A DNA stretch of 64,000 nucleotides, from positions 35,523-99,522 of the forward strand of contig JAKVCY010000195.1 of assembly GCA_022448425.1 (NCBI GenBank), written 5' to 3'. This document shows, piece after piece, positions 20,953 through 33,717 of this stretch; the stretch's first letter is position 1, and each line of letters opens with the position of its first letter. Below the pieces are notes generated by a model, which worked only from the letters and a program-made list of their open reading frames with translations, had not been told where the DNA came from and searched no databases. A program made the translations under genes and the position numbers. Source of the stretch: Thalassotalea sp. Its GTDB lineage: Bacteria > Pseudomonadota > Gammaproteobacteria > Enterobacterales > Alteromonadaceae.

Positions 20953-21921
20953 ATGAGTAAATCGTCACAAGAGCTACCCGAGGACATTGAAGTTGTAGGT
21001 CCCGGTCAAATGTTGGCTGAAGCGCGACAAGCGCTGAAATTAAGCCAGCAAGATGTAGCCAAAAAGCTGAACTTTCGTATCACTCTAGTTGACGAAATAG
21101 AGCACGAAATCTTTGACAACAGCTTACCTGATACCTTCAACCGAGGGTATCTGAAAAATTATGCCAAACTTGTTGGTATTTCAGAGCAAGATATTATTGC
21201 TAGCTATGAAATGCTCGGCGTTGCCGTAAAACAGCGTACCGAGATGCAGAGCTTTTCTAAAATTACCGAAAAACAGGCGATGAATACGCGCCTAATGTGG
21301 ATTACTTATCTGATCTTAGCAGCGCTCGTGACATCCACTCTGGTTTACTACATCCAAGACGCTAGAAGTAATGGTGTAATTAGTTTGCTTGATGATATTG
21401 CTGAACGGACTACCCAAGCGGTTGAAACCGTCAAAGAGAATGGTGTTACAGATACTGATGGTGAAGCTCTAGAGACAACAAATACGCCTGGAACATTGGA
21501 TGTTAACGACGAAGCGTCATCGACAGGAATTAGCACTGAAACTGACGTCTCTGAATCTACTGTTTCGTTATCATCTGCTGCAGAAGAGCTCGAAGTTACA
21601 GCGCAAACGAGTGTTGCAGCCCCACTATCGTCTAATGCTGGAGTACCAACAGAGGCCTTAGAGCCTGAGCCTACACTGTCTAAGGCTACGTTTACATTCG
21701 CTGGCGATTGTTGGGTAAATATATACGACGGTGATGGTGAACGCATCGCATGGGGTATAAAAAAAGCTGGTTACGTGATGGAACTAACTGGTAAAGCACC
21801 ATTCAAAGTTACCGTAGGAAAGCCTGAGTTAGTCACAATAGATTTTAATGGCGAAACCATCGACATGTCAGGGTATAATATCGGCAATATTGCTAAATTC
21901 ACCTTACCTAAGTCTACGTAG
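20953..21921 (+). CDS. rodZ: Cytoskeletal protein RodZ
   Basis: N-terminal HTH (GQMLAEARQALKLSQQDVAKKLNF), single TM, C-terminal DUF4115-like domain (CWVNIYDGDGERIAWG). Confidence 0.9.
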   Translation: MSKSSQELPEDIEVVGPGQMLAEARQALKLSQQDVAKKLNFRITLVDEIEHEIFDNSLPDTFNRGYLKNYAKLVGISEQDIIASYEMLGVAVKQRTEMQSFSKITEKQAMNTRLMWITYLILAALVTSTLVYYIQDARSNGVISLLDDIAERTTQAVETVKENGVTDTDGEALETTNTPGTLDVNDEASSTGISTETDVSESTVSLSSAAEELEVTAQTSVAAPLSSNAGVPTEALEPEPTLSKATFTFAGDCWVNIYDGDGERIAWGIKKAGYVMELTGKAPFKVTVGKPELVTIDFNGETIDMSGYNIGNIAKFTLPKST

Positions 21922-21967
21922 TTTGTGATTACGTAGTCAGAGTTTTCAAACAATTATTTAAATATCT

Positions 21968-23092
21968 ATGTTTACAGAATCTCCAATTAAAAGACGCAAG
22001 TCTCGTCAAATCATGGTCGGCAACGTACCTGTCGGTGGTGATGCGCCTATTAGTGTTCAATCAATGACAAACACGCTAACGACAGACGTAGCAGCAACGG
22101 TTGCGCAAATTAAATCGTTAGAAGCGGTTGGTGCCGATATTGTGCGCGTAAGTGTGCCTACGATGGACGCTGCAGAAGCGTTTAAAGAAATCAAAAAGCA
22201 AGTGAATGTGCCATTAGTGACAGATATTCACTTTGATTACCGAATAGCGTTAAAGGTGGCTGAATACGGCGCTGATTGTCTGCGTATTAACCCTGGCAAT
22301 ATTGGTAAGGAAGATCGTGTGCGTGCAGTAGTAGAATCTGCTCGCGATAAGGGCATTCCAATCCGCATTGGCGTTAACGGCGGTTCATTGGAAAAAGATT
22401 TACAAGAGAAGTATGGCGAACCAACGCCAGAAGCCTTGTTAGAGTCAGCAATGCGCCACGTGGATATTCTAGACAAACTGAACTTCCATGATTTTAAGGT
22501 AAGCGTAAAAGCGTCAGATGTATTCCTTGCGGTAGGCGCTTACCGTTTGCTTGCGAAACAAATCGACAATCCATTGCACTTAGGAATTACTGAAGCTGGT
22601 GGTTTCCGCTCTGGCTCAGTAAAGTCTGCTATAGGATTAGGCATGCTACTTAACGAAGGTATTGGCGACACATTGCGTGTATCGCTGGCAGCGGATCCTG
22701 TTGAAGAAATTAAAGTGGGTTTTGACATATTGAAATCACTGAAGATTCGCAGTCGCGGTATCAACTTCATCGCTTGTCCAAGCTGCTCACGCCAAGAGTT
22801 TGATGTTATTGGCACCGTAAACGCCCTAGAACAGCGTCTTGAAGACGTGTTAACGCCAATGGATGTGTCAATTATCGGTTGTATTGTTAATGGACCAGGT
22901 GAAGCGACTGTATCCGATCTAGGTTTAACGGGCAGTAGCAAAAAAAGTGGTTTTTACCTTGATGGTGTTCGTCAAAAAGAGCGATTAGATAATAACGATC
23001 TTGTCGACCAATTAGAGCAACGAATTCGCGCTAAAGCGGACATGATGTCAGAAGACAAACGCATTGATGTGAAAACGGTAAACGAAGAGTAA
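21968..23092 (+). CDS. ispG: 4-hydroxy-3-methylbut-2-en-1-yl diphosphate synthase
   Basis: [22 protein letters not shown] ... [14 protein letters not shown] ... CIVNGPGEA. Confidence 0.97.
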   Translation: MFTESPIKRRKSRQIMVGNVPVGGDAPISVQSMTNTLTTDVAATVAQIKSLEAVGADIVRVSVPTMDAAEAFKEIKKQVNVPLVTDIHFDYRIALKVAEYGADCLRINPGNIGKEDRVRAVVESARDKGIPIRIGVNGGSLEKDLQEKYGEPTPEALLESAMRHVDILDKLNFHDFKVSVKASDVFLAVGAYRLLAKQIDNPLHLGITEAGGFRSGSVKSAIGLGMLLNEGIGDTLRVSLAADPVEEIKVGFDILKSLKIRSRGINFIACPSCSRQEFDVIGTVNALEQRLEDVLTPMDVSIIGCIVNGPGEATVSDLGLTGSSKKSGFYLDGVRQKERLDNNDLVDQLEQRIRAKADMMSEDKRIDVKTVNEE

Positions 23093-23208
23093 TTGTCACC
23101 TTTTTTAGACCAGAATTACGGGCCTAGCGTCAACACCTCAACTGTTTACGTTTCACCATATAGCGCCTATAATGCGCCGTTGAAATTTTATCAGAGAGAG
23201 CAAGTTAA

Positions 23209-24483
23209 GTGAGTAAAGTGATTCAAGCGATACGCGGAATGAACGACTGTCTGCCAAGCGAAACGAATGTCTGGCAAATGGTTGAATCAGTATTGCGTCG
23301 TGTGGCAAGCAACTATGGTTTTGCTGAAATTCGTATGCCGATTGTTGAATCTACTAACTTGTTCAAACGTTCTATTGGTGAAGTCACTGATATCGTTGAA
23401 AAAGAAATGTACACCTTTGACGATCGAAACGGCGATAGCTTGACGTTGCGTCCAGAAGGTACAGCAAGTTGTGTTCGTGCTGGTAATCAGCATGGTTTGT
23501 TATACAACCAAGAACAACGCCTTTGGTACATGGGGCCAATGTTCCGTCATGAACGTCCACAAAAAGGCCGTTATCGCCAGTTCCACCAATTTGGCATCGA
23601 AGCGTTTGGAATGGCAACACCAGATATTGATGCTGAAGTGATTATGTTATCAGCGCGATTATGGAAAGAATTAGGCATCAGTGAGTATGTTACGCTAGAA
23701 CTAAACTCACTTGGTTCAAATGAAGAAAGAGCGGCCTATCGAGATGCGCTTGTGGCTTACTTAACTCAGCATGAAGACAAGCTTGATGAGGACAGCAAGC
23801 GTCGCATGTACACAAACCCTTTACGTGTGCTAGATAGTAAGAACCCTGATGTGCAAGCAGTCTTAGTTGATGCGCCAAAACTGAGTGATTATTTTGGCGA
23901 CGAGACCAATGAGCATTTTGATCAGTTAAAGGCTTATCTCGATAACGCGGGTATCTCTTACAAGCTTAATGAGCGTTTGGTACGCGGCCTTGATTACTAC
24001 AATCGCACGGTGTTTGAGTGGGTAACCGACAGCTTAGGTGCACAAGGTACTGTTTGTGCTGGTGGTCGTTACGATGGCTTAGTAGAACAATTAGGCGGAA
24101 AAGGCACACCAGGAATTGGTTTTGCGTTGGGTATTGAGCGATTAGTCTTGATGTTAACGAGCCTAGAGAAAGCCAACAATGTTCGACCTCAAGTAGATGC
24201 CTATGTAATCACATTAGGCGAAGGTGCTGATATGCAAGCGGTCGCATTAGCTGAGAAGTTGCGTGATCAAGTACCAGAAACTCGTATCCAATGTCACTGT
24301 GGTGGTGGCAACATGAAGAAACAAATGAAGCGCGCTGATAAATCAGGCGCTCAGATCGCATTAATTTTAGGTGAAGATGAAATCGCGAATCAGCAAGTCA
24401 CCGTTAAATATCTCCGCGGTCAACATGAACAACAACGCGTCTCGCAAGAAGACGTGGCACCACTGTTAGCAAGTTTAATTTAA
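23209..24483 (+). CDS. hisS: Histidyl-tRNA synthetase (GTG start)
   Basis: [42 protein letters not shown]. Confidence 0.97.
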   Translation: MSKVIQAIRGMNDCLPSETNVWQMVESVLRRVASNYGFAEIRMPIVESTNLFKRSIGEVTDIVEKEMYTFDDRNGDSLTLRPEGTASCVRAGNQHGLLYNQEQRLWYMGPMFRHERPQKGRYRQFHQFGIEAFGMATPDIDAEVIMLSARLWKELGISEYVTLELNSLGSNEERAAYRDALVAYLTQHEDKLDEDSKRRMYTNPLRVLDSKNPDVQAVLVDAPKLSDYFGDETNEHFDQLKAYLDNAGISYKLNERLVRGLDYYNRTVFEWVTDSLGAQGTVCAGGRYDGLVEQLGGKGTPGIGFALGIERLVLMLTSLEKANNVRPQVDAYVITLGEGADMQAVALAEKLRDQVPETRIQCHCGGGNMKKQMKRADKSGAQIALILGEDEIANQQVTVKYLRGQHEQQRVSQEDVAPLLASLI

Positions 24484-24492
24484 GGAAGTAAA

Positions 24493-25128
24493 GTGGAAAC
24501 ATATCAAACAGAAGAACAACAAGTTGAAGCGATTAAAAAGTTTTGGCAAGAAAACGGTAACTACATTATCGGTGGTTTAGTCTTAGGTTTTGCTGGTTTT
24601 ATTGGTTTCAATTACTACAAAGACAACAAGCTAGCTCAAGAAGAAGCTGTTGCTGCAGAGTACCAGACAGTTATTGAGAGCCAAGCAGGCGATCATGAAG
24701 GTTTTAAAGTTAAGGCAGACGAATTTATTAAAGCTAATGGCGACTCAAGCTACGCGTCATTGACGGCTTTAAGCTTAGCGAAAGATGCAGCTGAACACCA
24801 AGACTGGGAAAAAGTTTCAGCACACTTGTCGACTGCAATTGATACTGCGCCAAGCCAAGAGATCAAAGCAATTGCGACAATTCGTTTAGCGCGTGTTCAA
24901 ATTGAAATGGCTGCTTTTGATAAAGCGTTAGCGACATTAGCTGGCGAATTGCCGGCGGCTTTCAAGGCTTCTGTAGAAGAAGTAAAAGGTGACGCTTACT
25001 TAAAACAAGGTAAGCAAGAACTTGCTCGCAACGCATACCAAGCGGCAGTAGACGCAGGTGGCTTAGAGACAAACCCGACGCTACAAATGAAATTAGATGA
25101 TTTAGCGCAGGCAACACCAGCAATTTAA
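24493..25128 (+). CDS. yfgM: YfgM family periplasmic chaperone/ancillary protein (GTG start)
   Basis: ETYQTEEQQVEAIKKFWQENGNYIIGGLVLGFAG; position between hisS and bamB. Confidence 0.93.
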   Translation: METYQTEEQQVEAIKKFWQENGNYIIGGLVLGFAGFIGFNYYKDNKLAQEEAVAAEYQTVIESQAGDHEGFKVKADEFIKANGDSSYASLTALSLAKDAAEHQDWEKVSAHLSTAIDTAPSQEIKAIATIRLARVQIEMAAFDKALATLAGELPAAFKASVEEVKGDAYLKQGKQELARNAYQAAVDAGGLETNPTLQMKLDDLAQATPAI

Positions 25129-25143
25129 TAACAGGCCTTTTCC

Positions 25144-26355
25144 GTGAAAAAATATATAACGACAATAAAAAACGCGAAATGGCTCAGCGCTATATTACTG
25201 GCAAGCGTTATTTCGGCATGTTCTTCGACTGATGAAGAAGATGAGTCAACAAAAATTGCTGAGTTGACTGAAATTAATGAACAATTTGAACCTGATGTTG
25301 TATGGGACAGAAATGTAGGTGATGGTGTTGGCGATCACTTCTCTCGTTTAAAGCCGCACTTTGCTTACGACAAAATTTTTACAGCGAGTCGCGACGGTAA
25401 TGTTTATGCATTTGACGCGTTAAGTGGTGAACGGGTATGGCAAGCTGACCTAAGCGATATCAAAGGTGAGCGTGGCTTTTTTGATAGCCGCGAACCGGCG
25501 TTATTAGCAGGTGGTCCTATCGCTGGTATCAATAAAGTATTTATTGGTAGTGAGAATGGCCTTGTTTATGCGCTGAACGCAGAGACAGGTGAATTAAGCT
25601 GGTCATCATCGGTTAAAGGTGAAGTCATTGCTCCTGCAGCGATTGATTCAGGCATCTTAACCGTAAATACGGCTTCGGGTGTATTAAAGGCATTCAATGC
25701 TAGTAACGGCGACGAAGTCTGGAAAGTCGACTTAGATGTTCCGCCGCTTTCGTTACGTGGTATTAGCCAGCCAACAATTGCCGGTGGTGGTGTTATTGTC
25801 GGTACTGCATCTGGTGAACTTACCGTATTTCTATTAGAAACAGGCCAGCAAGGTTGGTCAGTAGATGTAGGTGAAGCAACCGGCTCTACAGAGTTGGAGC
25901 GAGTGATTGACGTTGATGCGAGAGCTTTAGTATACGGTGACAAGGTTTATGCTATTTCTTCGCGTGGCAATTTAGTTGCAATTGATATTCGAAATGGTCG
26001 AGAGCAGTGGAAACGCCAGTATTCTTCATATCGTCAATTAGCGGTTGATGGCAATACTATCTATCTAACAACTACGAAAGGGCATATCTTCGCGGTAGAC
26101 CGTTTAAATGGCTTAGAGAAGTGGAGTAATATCGCGCTTACTAATCGTGGTGTTACAGGACCGGCGGTTGTTGGCGAATATCTTGTTGTAGGCGACTTTG
26201 AAGGTTACTTGCACTTCTTAGATTTAGATACTGGTGAGTTTGTAGCTCGTCACAATGTTGACAGCAGCGGTATCCATGCAACGCCAACTATTGTTAATGG
26301 TATGGTTGTTAGCCAAGCGCGCGACGGTTCGTTACAGGCGATCAAAGTACCATAA
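25144..26355 (+). CDS. bamB: Outer membrane assembly lipoprotein BamB (GTG start)
   Basis: Lipobox ISACSS, PQQ/beta-propeller repeats (VYAFDALSGERVWQADL). Confidence 0.95.
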   Translation: MKKYITTIKNAKWLSAILLASVISACSSTDEEDESTKIAELTEINEQFEPDVVWDRNVGDGVGDHFSRLKPHFAYDKIFTASRDGNVYAFDALSGERVWQADLSDIKGERGFFDSREPALLAGGPIAGINKVFIGSENGLVYALNAETGELSWSSSVKGEVIAPAAIDSGILTVNTASGVLKAFNASNGDEVWKVDLDVPPLSLRGISQPTIAGGGVIVGTASGELTVFLLETGQQGWSVDVGEATGSTELERVIDVDARALVYGDKVYAISSRGNLVAIDIRNGREQWKRQYSSYRQLAVDGNTIYLTTTKGHIFAVDRLNGLEKWSNIALTNRGVTGPAVVGEYLVVGDFEGYLHFLDLDTGEFVARHNVDSSGIHATPTIVNGMVVSQARDGSLQAIKVP

Positions 26356-26431
26356 ACACTCTAGCTGCTTTCAGCTATAGTTAAGTAATTAAGTTGTTAG
26401 TTAACGATAGCTAACAACAATGTTAAATGTT

Positions 26432-26462
26432 AACGGCTCCATGCTATGTCATTGGAGCCGTT
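26432..26462 (+). terminator. Hairpin after bamB
   Basis: AACGGCTCCA / TGGAGCCGTT. Confidence 0.55.
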
Positions 26463-26543
26463 GTTAGTTTTTAAACAAGGCAATTCATTAACGTATGTTA
26501 AGCATGCTTTGGTTTAATAATTTGAATTTTATTTGAGGTTTTC

Positions 26544-28007
26544 ATGCTTCCTGTCGTTGCTTTAGTGGGTCGTCCAAACGTTGGAAAATCAACTTTATTT
26601 AATCGCTTAACGCGCACACGTGATGCGCTAGTAGCCGACTATCCAGGGCTAACTCGCGATCGTCAGTACGGTCAAGCATCAGTAGAAGAGCATCCGTTTA
26701 TCGTAATTGATACTGGTGGTATTCACGGAAATGAACAAGGCATAGATGCGTTAATGGCTGAGCAATCGCTAATGGCGGTCGATGAAGCTGATGCAGTACT
26801 GTTCCTTGTGGATGCTCGAGCAGGTTTAACGTCAGCAGACGAAGCAATTGCTGATTACCTGCGTAAACAAGACAAAAAGGTTTTTCTGGCTGCTAACAAG
26901 ATTGATGGTATCGACGCCGATAGTGCTGTCGCTGAGTTTTTCAGCCTAGGGCTGGCTGATACGGTGCATCAGATTGCGGCGGCTCACGGGCGTGGCGTAA
27001 CTCAGTTATTAACGCTTGCTCTGTCTCCTCATATTGAAGCGCTCGGTCAACTTGGCGAAGAAGGTGAGGCTGATGATGTTGAAGATGAGCTTATCTTTGA
27101 AGAAGGTGAGGAAGTTGAAATTGAAGCGCCTGAAGAAGACGACAAAATTAAGCTGGCTATTATCGGTAAACCAAATGTTGGCAAGTCGACCTTAACTAAC
27201 CGTATCTTAGGTGAAGAGCGTGTTGTTGTTTATGACATGCCCGGTACTACGCGTGATAGCGTCTATATTCCAATGGAACGCAATGGCCGAGAATATACAT
27301 TAATCGATACTGCTGGTATACGTCGTCGTAAGAATGTTAATGATGTTGTTGAAAAGTATTCAGTGATCAAAACACTTCGTGCAATTGAAGATGCCAACGT
27401 GTGTATGCTGATTATCGACGCGCGCGAAGGTATTACCGATCAAGATTTAAGCTTGCTTGGTTTTATCTTAGAAGCAGGTCGCTCATTAGTGCTTGTTGTA
27501 AACAAGTGGGATGGCATTGATCAAGAAATCAAAGATAACATCCATAAAGAGCTTGATAGACGCTTAGGCTTTATCGATTTCGCTCGTATTCACTTCATCT
27601 CGGCATTGCATGGTACTGGCGTAGGCCACCTGTTTGAGTCGGTTGAAGAAGCATTTGTATCTGCAACTAAGCGTATTTCAACGTCGATGGTAACTAAGAT
27701 ACTTGATATGGCGGTGTTTGATCACCAACCACCTATGCACAACGGTCGTCGTATTAAGCTTAAATATGCACATGCAGGTGGTTATAACCCACCAATCGTT
27801 GTTATTCATGGTAACCAGACCAAACACTTACCACCGTCTTATAAGCGCTATTTGATGAACTACTATCGTAAGTCGCTTAAGATTATGGGAACGCCGATTA
27901 AAATCGAATTTAGGGAAACTAGTAACCCATTTGCAGGTAAGAAAAAGCTTACCTACACCGAGCAAAAGAAATTAGCTCGCGCTACTCAAGGTTACAAAAA
28001 AGACTAG
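26544..28007 (+). CDS. der: Ribosome biogenesis GTPase Der
   Basis: Two G domains: [15 protein letters not shown] and [15 protein letters not shown]. Confidence 0.97.
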   Translation: MLPVVALVGRPNVGKSTLFNRLTRTRDALVADYPGLTRDRQYGQASVEEHPFIVIDTGGIHGNEQGIDALMAEQSLMAVDEADAVLFLVDARAGLTSADEAIADYLRKQDKKVFLAANKIDGIDADSAVAEFFSLGLADTVHQIAAAHGRGVTQLLTLALSPHIEALGQLGEEGEADDVEDELIFEEGEEVEIEAPEEDDKIKLAIIGKPNVGKSTLTNRILGEERVVVYDMPGTTRDSVYIPMERNGREYTLIDTAGIRRRKNVNDVVEKYSVIKTLRAIEDANVCMLIIDAREGITDQDLSLLGFILEAGRSLVLVVNKWDGIDQEIKDNIHKELDRRLGFIDFARIHFISALHGTGVGHLFESVEEAFVSATKRISTSMVTKILDMAVFDHQPPMHNGRRIKLKYAHAGGYNPPIVVIHGNQTKHLPPSYKRYLMNYYRKSLKIMGTPIKIEFRETSNPFAGKKKLTYTEQKKLARATQGYKKD

Positions 28008-28029
28008 CGTTTAAGTGAGTGAACTAGAC

Positions 28030-28053
28030 AAAGGCGACTTCGGTAGCCTTTTT
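28030..28053 (+). terminator. Probable terminator after der
   Basis: AAAGGCgACttcggTaGCCTTT followed by T tract. Confidence 0.5.
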
Positions 28054-28128
28054 TAACCCAATTGATTTTATGGGGATTTTTAGCTAGTGTTGTGCCCACA
28101 AGATCGATAATTTCTGCAAGTAGAGTCA

Positions 28129-28809
28129 ATGGCTGAACCTGTCAAAGTTGATGTAATTAATCGCTTAAATAGAAACCTTGGTTTGCTGCATGCCGGCGGA
28201 CAAGTCACCATTGATATCGTTACACCTGCGGGCAAGAAAGGTAAGTTTCGAACTACCTTTATCGGCTGCCTTCCAAAGCAGTATGTGCTCGTTCAGTTCC
28301 CTGATCCTAATCGACTAGGCGCATTCGCCCAATATATTTCTCCGGGGACGAATATAACCGTTAGGGGGCTTATAGAAGGCCATGAAGGGGCAGTCGTTGC
28401 CTTCGTTAGCAAGGTAAGGCAAACGCTGCAAATTCCATCGCGGATCATGGTATTGGAATTTCCCAAAACGGTGAGTTTACAGAGCTTGCGTTCGACAATT
28501 CGAATCGATACGGATATTCAATCGAAGATTAAGGTTAAACAAGACTACTGGCAGGCGGCCATAAAAGACCTGTCGGTAAAAGGTTGTCAGCTTTATATCG
28601 CAAATGGTGATTCGTTGCTTATTAATAAAGGTGAAGAAGTTCACATCGTGATTGAACAGTTTCATAGCAAAAGCCATGTAAAGCTAGGCGCTGAGATTTG
28701 TAATGTGAAACCGCAAGTAGATGGACTCTCTATTGGCGTCCAATTTAGTAAGAATGATAAAGATAAAATATTAGAGCTACTCAGCTTAGCTTTGGTTGCA
28801 GAGCTTTAG
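28129..28809 (+). CDS. PilZ/YcgR-type flagellar brake domain protein
   Basis: N-terminal YcgR-like part (GCLPKQYVLVQFPDPN) and C-terminal PilZ-like part (IKDLSVKGCQLYIANGD). Confidence 0.75.
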   Translation: MAEPVKVDVINRLNRNLGLLHAGGQVTIDIVTPAGKKGKFRTTFIGCLPKQYVLVQFPDPNRLGAFAQYISPGTNITVRGLIEGHEGAVVAFVSKVRQTLQIPSRIMVLEFPKTVSLQSLRSTIRIDTDIQSKIKVKQDYWQAAIKDLSVKGCQLYIANGDSLLINKGEEVHIVIEQFHSKSHVKLGAEICNVKPQVDGLSIGVQFSKNDKDKILELLSLALVAEL

Positions 28810-30156
28810 CTAATCATTCTTGTTACTAACCGCAGTCACTTTCGCTTCGATGACACCATCATTCACCTGCACTGAAATTTGCGATGAATCCTCAACTTGG
28901 CTAACAGAACGAATAATGCCGTTATCCTCGTCTCTTACAATACTGTAACCGCGTGCTATGGTAGCCAACGGACTTACCAACTGAAGTTGTTCAAGTCGGC
29001 GAGCAAAGCTTTGCTGTTTGCTCTCCAATTGCTTTCCTGCTGCCTGTGTTAAACGCTCGTTTAAGGAATTAAATGTTTTTTCGTAACTTTTTAATTTCAC
29101 TTCAGGTGACAGGTGCTTAAGCGCTTTGGCTAGATATTGTGGTCTCGCTTGTTGCTGTGAAAGATAACGCTGCATCGCTTGTTGGAGCCTGCGTTCTAAA
29201 TCGTCCGCCAACTGGCTATAACTTTGAAGTTGACGCTGAGGCTCGCATTGTTGCAGCCTCGCGGCCAAGTGTTTCAAATGTGTTGAGCGTCGTTGCTGCT
29301 GGTTAAGTAATGCGCCTGCGAGGCGTTTATCATACTGTTGAACTTTGCTTATCTGGTCTTCAATATCGCCAGATATGAGCTCAGCGGCAGCAGACGGAGT
29401 AGGCGCTCTTACATCGGCTGCGTAGTCACTTAATGTGGTGTCTATTTCATGGCCAACGGCACTGATAATGGGCAAACGGCTGTAGTAAATTGCCCTAACG
29501 ACTCTTTCATCGTTAAAACACCATAAATCCTCAAGTGAACCACCACCGCGCCCAACCATCAAAATATCAACTTCGTCTCGTTGGTTCGCTATTTCAATGC
29601 TAGATACGATGTCTTGTGCCGCTAATTCGCCTTGCACTAACGCAGGGTAAATGACTACTTGAGTAGACGGACTGCGACGTTTCAGTACGCTGATTATATC
29701 TTTGATTGCAGCGCCAGTAGGAGAGGTGACAACGCCAACTTTTTGATAGCTTGATGCCAAAGCTTGCTTATTTTCTTGAAGAAATAAGCCTTCTTTCGTT
29801 AATTGCGCTTTTAGTGCTTCGTATTGTTGTCGTAATAAACCTTCGCCAGCATCCTCCATTTGCTCGAGAATAAGCTGAAAATCCCCTCGAGGTTCATACA
29901 AAGAAACTTTAGCTTTTACCAATACTTGCTGGCCATTTTGAGGCTTAATGCGAGTATAACGATTATTGCCTTTAAACATCGCACATTTAACTTGAGACTT
30001 GCTATCTTTTAGCGATAAATACCAGTGACCTGAACTTGCAGCGATGAAGTTAGATATTTCACCAGTTAACCAAATCGTATTTATCTCGCTTTCCAATATG
30101 TAGCGGACTTTTCGTGTAAGCTCACTAACTTGTAAAACATGTTGTTTAGTTGTCAT
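28810..30156 (-). CDS. xseA: Exodeoxyribonuclease VII large subunit
   Basis: VLQVSELTRKVRYILESEINTIWLTGEISNF ... GRGGGSLEDLWCFNDE. Confidence 0.97.
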   Translation of the reverse strand: MTTKQHVLQVSELTRKVRYILESEINTIWLTGEISNFIAASSGHWYLSLKDSKSQVKCAMFKGNNRYTRIKPQNGQQVLVKAKVSLYEPRGDFQLILEQMEDAGEGLLRQQYEALKAQLTKEGLFLQENKQALASSYQKVGVVTSPTGAAIKDIISVLKRRSPSTQVVIYPALVQGELAAQDIVSSIEIANQRDEVDILMVGRGGGSLEDLWCFNDERVVRAIYYSRLPIISAVGHEIDTTLSDYAADVRAPTPSAAAELISGDIEDQISKVQQYDKRLAGALLNQQQRRSTHLKHLAARLQQCEPQRQLQSYSQLADDLERRLQQAMQRYLSQQQARPQYLAKALKHLSPEVKLKSYEKTFNSLNERLTQAAGKQLESKQQSFARRLEQLQLVSPLATIARGYSIVRDEDNGIIRSVSQVEDSSQISVQVNDGVIEAKVTAVSNKND

Positions 30157-30331
30157 AACGGGATGAATTTGGGCGAGTAAAGTTATAATTTAGGTATTAT
30201 ATCGAGCAAATTGACAATGTGTTCGAATTTTTTCGTGTTTTTCTAAAAATTAAGTTTACCTTAAACGTCAAAGCGGTTAAAATGCGGCCGCAATATTTAC
30301 TCCATTCCTCCCACATAAGCGAGATATTGTG

Positions 30332-31804
30332 ATGCTAAGAATTGCCAAAGAAGCGTTAACATTCGATGACGTTTTATTAGTACCAGCCCATTCTACGGTA
30401 CTACCTCATACTGCCGACCTAACGACTAAGCTAACTCGTAATATTACGATGAACGTACCTATGGTCTCTGCGTCTATGGACACAGTAACCGAAGCACGTT
30501 TAGCGATTACGCTTGCTCAAGAAGGCGGTATTGGTTTTATTCATAAGAACATGACTATTGAAGAACAAGCACGCAATGTTTCTCAAGTGAAGAAATATGA
30601 AAGTGGTGTTGTTTCTCACCCGGTAACCGTTTCTGCCGATATTACTATCGAGCAAGTAATTGAACTTGCTAAAGAACAAGGGTTCTCTGGCTTCCCTGTT
30701 GTTGACAAAGAAAACAACCTTGTTGGTATTATTACGAGCCGCGACCTACGTTTTGAAACAAACCTTTCTAAGAAAGTTGCAGATTTAATGACAGGTAAAG
30801 ATGACCTTGTCACTGTCACAGAAGGTACTGAGCGAGAAGAAATTTTACATTTGATGCATGAACACCGCATTGAAAAGCTCTTGCTAGTTGACGATGCCTT
30901 CAAATTAAAAGGCCTAATTACTGTTAAAGATTTCAAAAAAGCAGAACGTAAGCCAAATGCATGTAAAGACGAGTTCGGTCGATTACGTGTCGGTGCTGCT
31001 GTTGGTGTTGGTGCAGGTACAGATGAGCGAATCGATGCATTAGTGGCTGCGGGTGTCGACGTATTACTTATTGATACATCTCATGGACACTCTCAAGGCG
31101 TTATTGATCGCGTTAAGGAAACACGCGATAAGTACCCTGATTTACAAATAATTGCAGGCAACGTCGCAACGGGTGCTGGTGCAAAAGCGTTAGCTGATGC
31201 AGGTGTTGACGCTGTAAAAGTTGGTATCGGCCCAGGTTCTATTTGTACAACGCGTATCGTTACAGGTGTGGGTGTACCGCAATTAACCGCTATTTCAGAT
31301 GCTGTTGAAGCGCTACAAGGTACAGGTATCCCTGTTATTGCCGATGGTGGTATCCGCTTCTCTGGTGATATTGCTAAAGCGCTTGTTGCTGGTGCGCACT
31401 GTGTCATGGTGGGTTCTATGCTTGCTGGTACAGAAGAGTCTCCTGGTGAAGTTGAGCTATATCAAGGCCGTTACTACAAATCTTATCGCGGTATGGGTTC
31501 TTTAGGTGCAATGGCACAGAAAGAGGGGTCATCTGACCGCTATTTCCAGAAGACAGACGGTGAAGCAGACAAATTAGTCCCAGAAGGTATTGAAGGCCGT
31601 GTCGCTTATAAAGGCCCTGTGGCAGCTATCATTCACCAGCAAATGGGTGGCTTGCGCTCTTCTATGGGCTTAACGGGTAGTGCAACAATTGATGAAATGC
31701 GCACTAAGCCTCAGTTTATGAAGATTACTGCAGCTGGTATGGGTGAGTCGCATGTACACGACGTTACCATCACCAAGGAAGCCCCTAACTATCGCATGGG
31801 CTAA
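30332..31804 (+). CDS. guaB: Inosine-5'-monophosphate dehydrogenase
   Basis: [18 protein letters not shown] domains, [18 protein letters not shown] at 30332. Confidence 0.97.
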   Translation: MLRIAKEALTFDDVLLVPAHSTVLPHTADLTTKLTRNITMNVPMVSASMDTVTEARLAITLAQEGGIGFIHKNMTIEEQARNVSQVKKYESGVVSHPVTVSADITIEQVIELAKEQGFSGFPVVDKENNLVGIITSRDLRFETNLSKKVADLMTGKDDLVTVTEGTEREEILHLMHEHRIEKLLLVDDAFKLKGLITVKDFKKAERKPNACKDEFGRLRVGAAVGVGAGTDERIDALVAAGVDVLLIDTSHGHSQGVIDRVKETRDKYPDLQIIAGNVATGAGAKALADAGVDAVKVGIGPGSICTTRIVTGVGVPQLTAISDAVEALQGTGIPVIADGGIRFSGDIAKALVAGAHCVMVGSMLAGTEESPGEVELYQGRYYKSYRGMGSLGAMAQKEGSSDRYFQKTDGEADKLVPEGIEGRVAYKGPVAAIIHQQMGGLRSSMGLTGSATIDEMRTKPQFMKITAAGMGESHVHDVTITKEAPNYRMG

Positions 31805-31816
31805 TTTCTAATAAGC

Positions 31817-31916
31817 TAGTTCTTCGTGAATAAGCTCTTTATCGGCATTGGAAGTGCTCACTTGTTTACCAAGCTCCGCGCTTCCGCTTCGCTAAAAAAC
31901 TTTTCACTGTGAACTA
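31817..31916 (+). repeat. Structured 3'-intergenic element, copy B (after guaB)
   Basis: TAGTTC/GAACTA, GTGAA/TTCAC, GGAAG/CTTCC, core tGCTCA-CTTG-tttac-CAAG-CTCCGCG. Confidence 0.7.
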
Positions 31917-32134
31917 TCATTATTCTCGGTTTATTTAAAATTTTATAGGCTGATTTATCTAAATAATAAATCAGTTTTAATATTAGATTTTACACGCTCA
32001 ATATGAACGGACTTTAGGCAGTGCTTTTGAGTAATAAAGCAAATGAGTTTACTGAAGTAAATGAGTTTATTTTATAGCGAAAATAACGCAGCATTAAGTT
32101 TGTTCATGAAGAGCCTATCAAAGAGAAATCTTAC

Positions 32135-33712
32135 ATGACAAAAGATATCCATGATTCTCGAGTCCTAATCCTAGACTTCGGTTCACAATACACTCAGTTA
32201 ATTGCGCGTCGCGTACGTGAAATTGGTGTTTACTGTGAGCTTTGGGCTTGGGACGTTACTGAAGAACAAATCAAAGAGTTCAACCCAACTGGTATTATCC
32301 TAGCGGGCGGCCCAGAATCTGTAACAGAAGCAGATTCACCTCGTGCACCAGAGTATGTGTTTAATGCTGGCGTGCCTGTACTAGGCGTTTGTTACGGTAT
32401 GCAAACCATGTCTGAGCAACTTGGTGGTAGCGTTGAGTCTTCTGAACACAAAGAATTTGGTTACGCAGGCGTTGAAGTTATTTCTCCTTCTGAGCTGTTC
32501 AAGAACATTGAAGACTCAATTGGCGATAATGGTAATGCGGTACTAGACGTTTGGATGAGTCATGGCGATAAAGTTGCGACGATTCCAGAAGGTTTTACAA
32601 CTATCGCGCAAACACCAAGCTGTGCACATGCAGCAATGGCGAACGAAGAGAAGCGTTTCTACGGTGTTCAATTCCACCCAGAAGTAACACACACTAAGCA
32701 AGGCATGCGCATGCTTGAGCACTTCGTTGTAGATATTTGTCAATGTGAAAAACTTTGGACACCAAGCTCAATTATCGATGACGCTGTAGCAAAGATGAAA
32801 GAGCAGGTAGGTGACGACGAAGTTATCCTAGGCTTATCGGGCGGTGTAGATTCTTCTGTTGTTGCAATGCTTTTACATCGCGCAATTGGCGATAAATTAA
32901 CGTGTGTTTTCGTTGATAACGGTTTACTGCGTTTGAACGAAGGTCAGCAAGTAATGGATATGTTTGGCGATCACTTTGGTCTAAACATTATTCATGTAAA
33001 TGCTGAACAGCGCTTCCTTGATCGCTTAAAGGGTGAAAATGATCCCGAAGCCAAGCGTAAGATCATTGGCAACGTATTCGTTGAAGTATTCGATGAAGAA
33101 GCAGGTAAGCGCGAAAATGCTAAGTGGTTAGCACAAGGCACGATTTATCCTGACGTGATTGAGTCGGCAGCATCTAAAACAGGTAAAGCGCATGTGATCA
33201 AGTCTCACCACAACGTGGGTGGCTTGCCTGAAGATATGGAGCTTGGCCTTGTTGAGCCGTTACGTGAGCTATTCAAAGACGAAGTACGCAAGATTGGTCT
33301 GGAATTAGGCCTTCCTTACGACATGCTTTACCGTCACCCATTCCCAGGTCCTGGTTTAGGTGTTCGTATTTTAGGTGAAGTGAAGAAGGAATATGCGGAC
33401 TTACTGCGTCGAGCTGACGCCATTTTCATTGAAGAGCTTCACAAGCACGATTTATATAACAAGGTAAGCCAAGCATTCACTGTTTTCCTACCAGTGCGCT
33501 CTGTAGGTGTAATGGGCGATGGTCGTAAGTATGACTGGGTTGTTTCATTACGTGCAGTAGAAACTATCGACTTCATGACTGCTCATTGGGCTCACCTGCC
33601 GTACGACTTCTTAGGTTTGGTTTCTAACCGAATTATTAATGAAATCGATGGTATTTCTCGCGTAGTCTACGATATCTCTGGTAAGCCGCCAGCGACGATA
33701 GAGTGGGAATAA
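32135..33712 (+). CDS. guaA: GMP synthase (glutamine-hydrolysing)
   Basis: Class I GATase GVCYGMQ; PP-loop LSGGVDSSV. Confidence 0.97.
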   Translation: MTKDIHDSRVLILDFGSQYTQLIARRVREIGVYCELWAWDVTEEQIKEFNPTGIILAGGPESVTEADSPRAPEYVFNAGVPVLGVCYGMQTMSEQLGGSVESSEHKEFGYAGVEVISPSELFKNIEDSIGDNGNAVLDVWMSHGDKVATIPEGFTTIAQTPSCAHAAMANEEKRFYGVQFHPEVTHTKQGMRMLEHFVVDICQCEKLWTPSSIIDDAVAKMKEQVGDDEVILGLSGGVDSSVVAMLLHRAIGDKLTCVFVDNGLLRLNEGQQVMDMFGDHFGLNIIHVNAEQRFLDRLKGENDPEAKRKIIGNVFVEVFDEEAGKRENAKWLAQGTIYPDVIESAASKTGKAHVIKSHHNVGGLPEDMELGLVEPLRELFKDEVRKIGLELGLPYDMLYRHPFPGPGLGVRILGEVKKEYADLLRRADAIFIEELHKHDLYNKVSQAFTVFLPVRSVGVMGDGRKYDWVVSLRAVETIDFMTAHWAHLPYDFLGLVSNRIINEIDGISRVVYDISGKPPATIEWE

Positions 33713-33717
33713 AAATT

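Noticed and set aside
30157-30331. PurR-type operator in the xseA/guaB divergent region
   Set aside because: No convincing ACGCAAACGTTTGCGT-like palindrome found.
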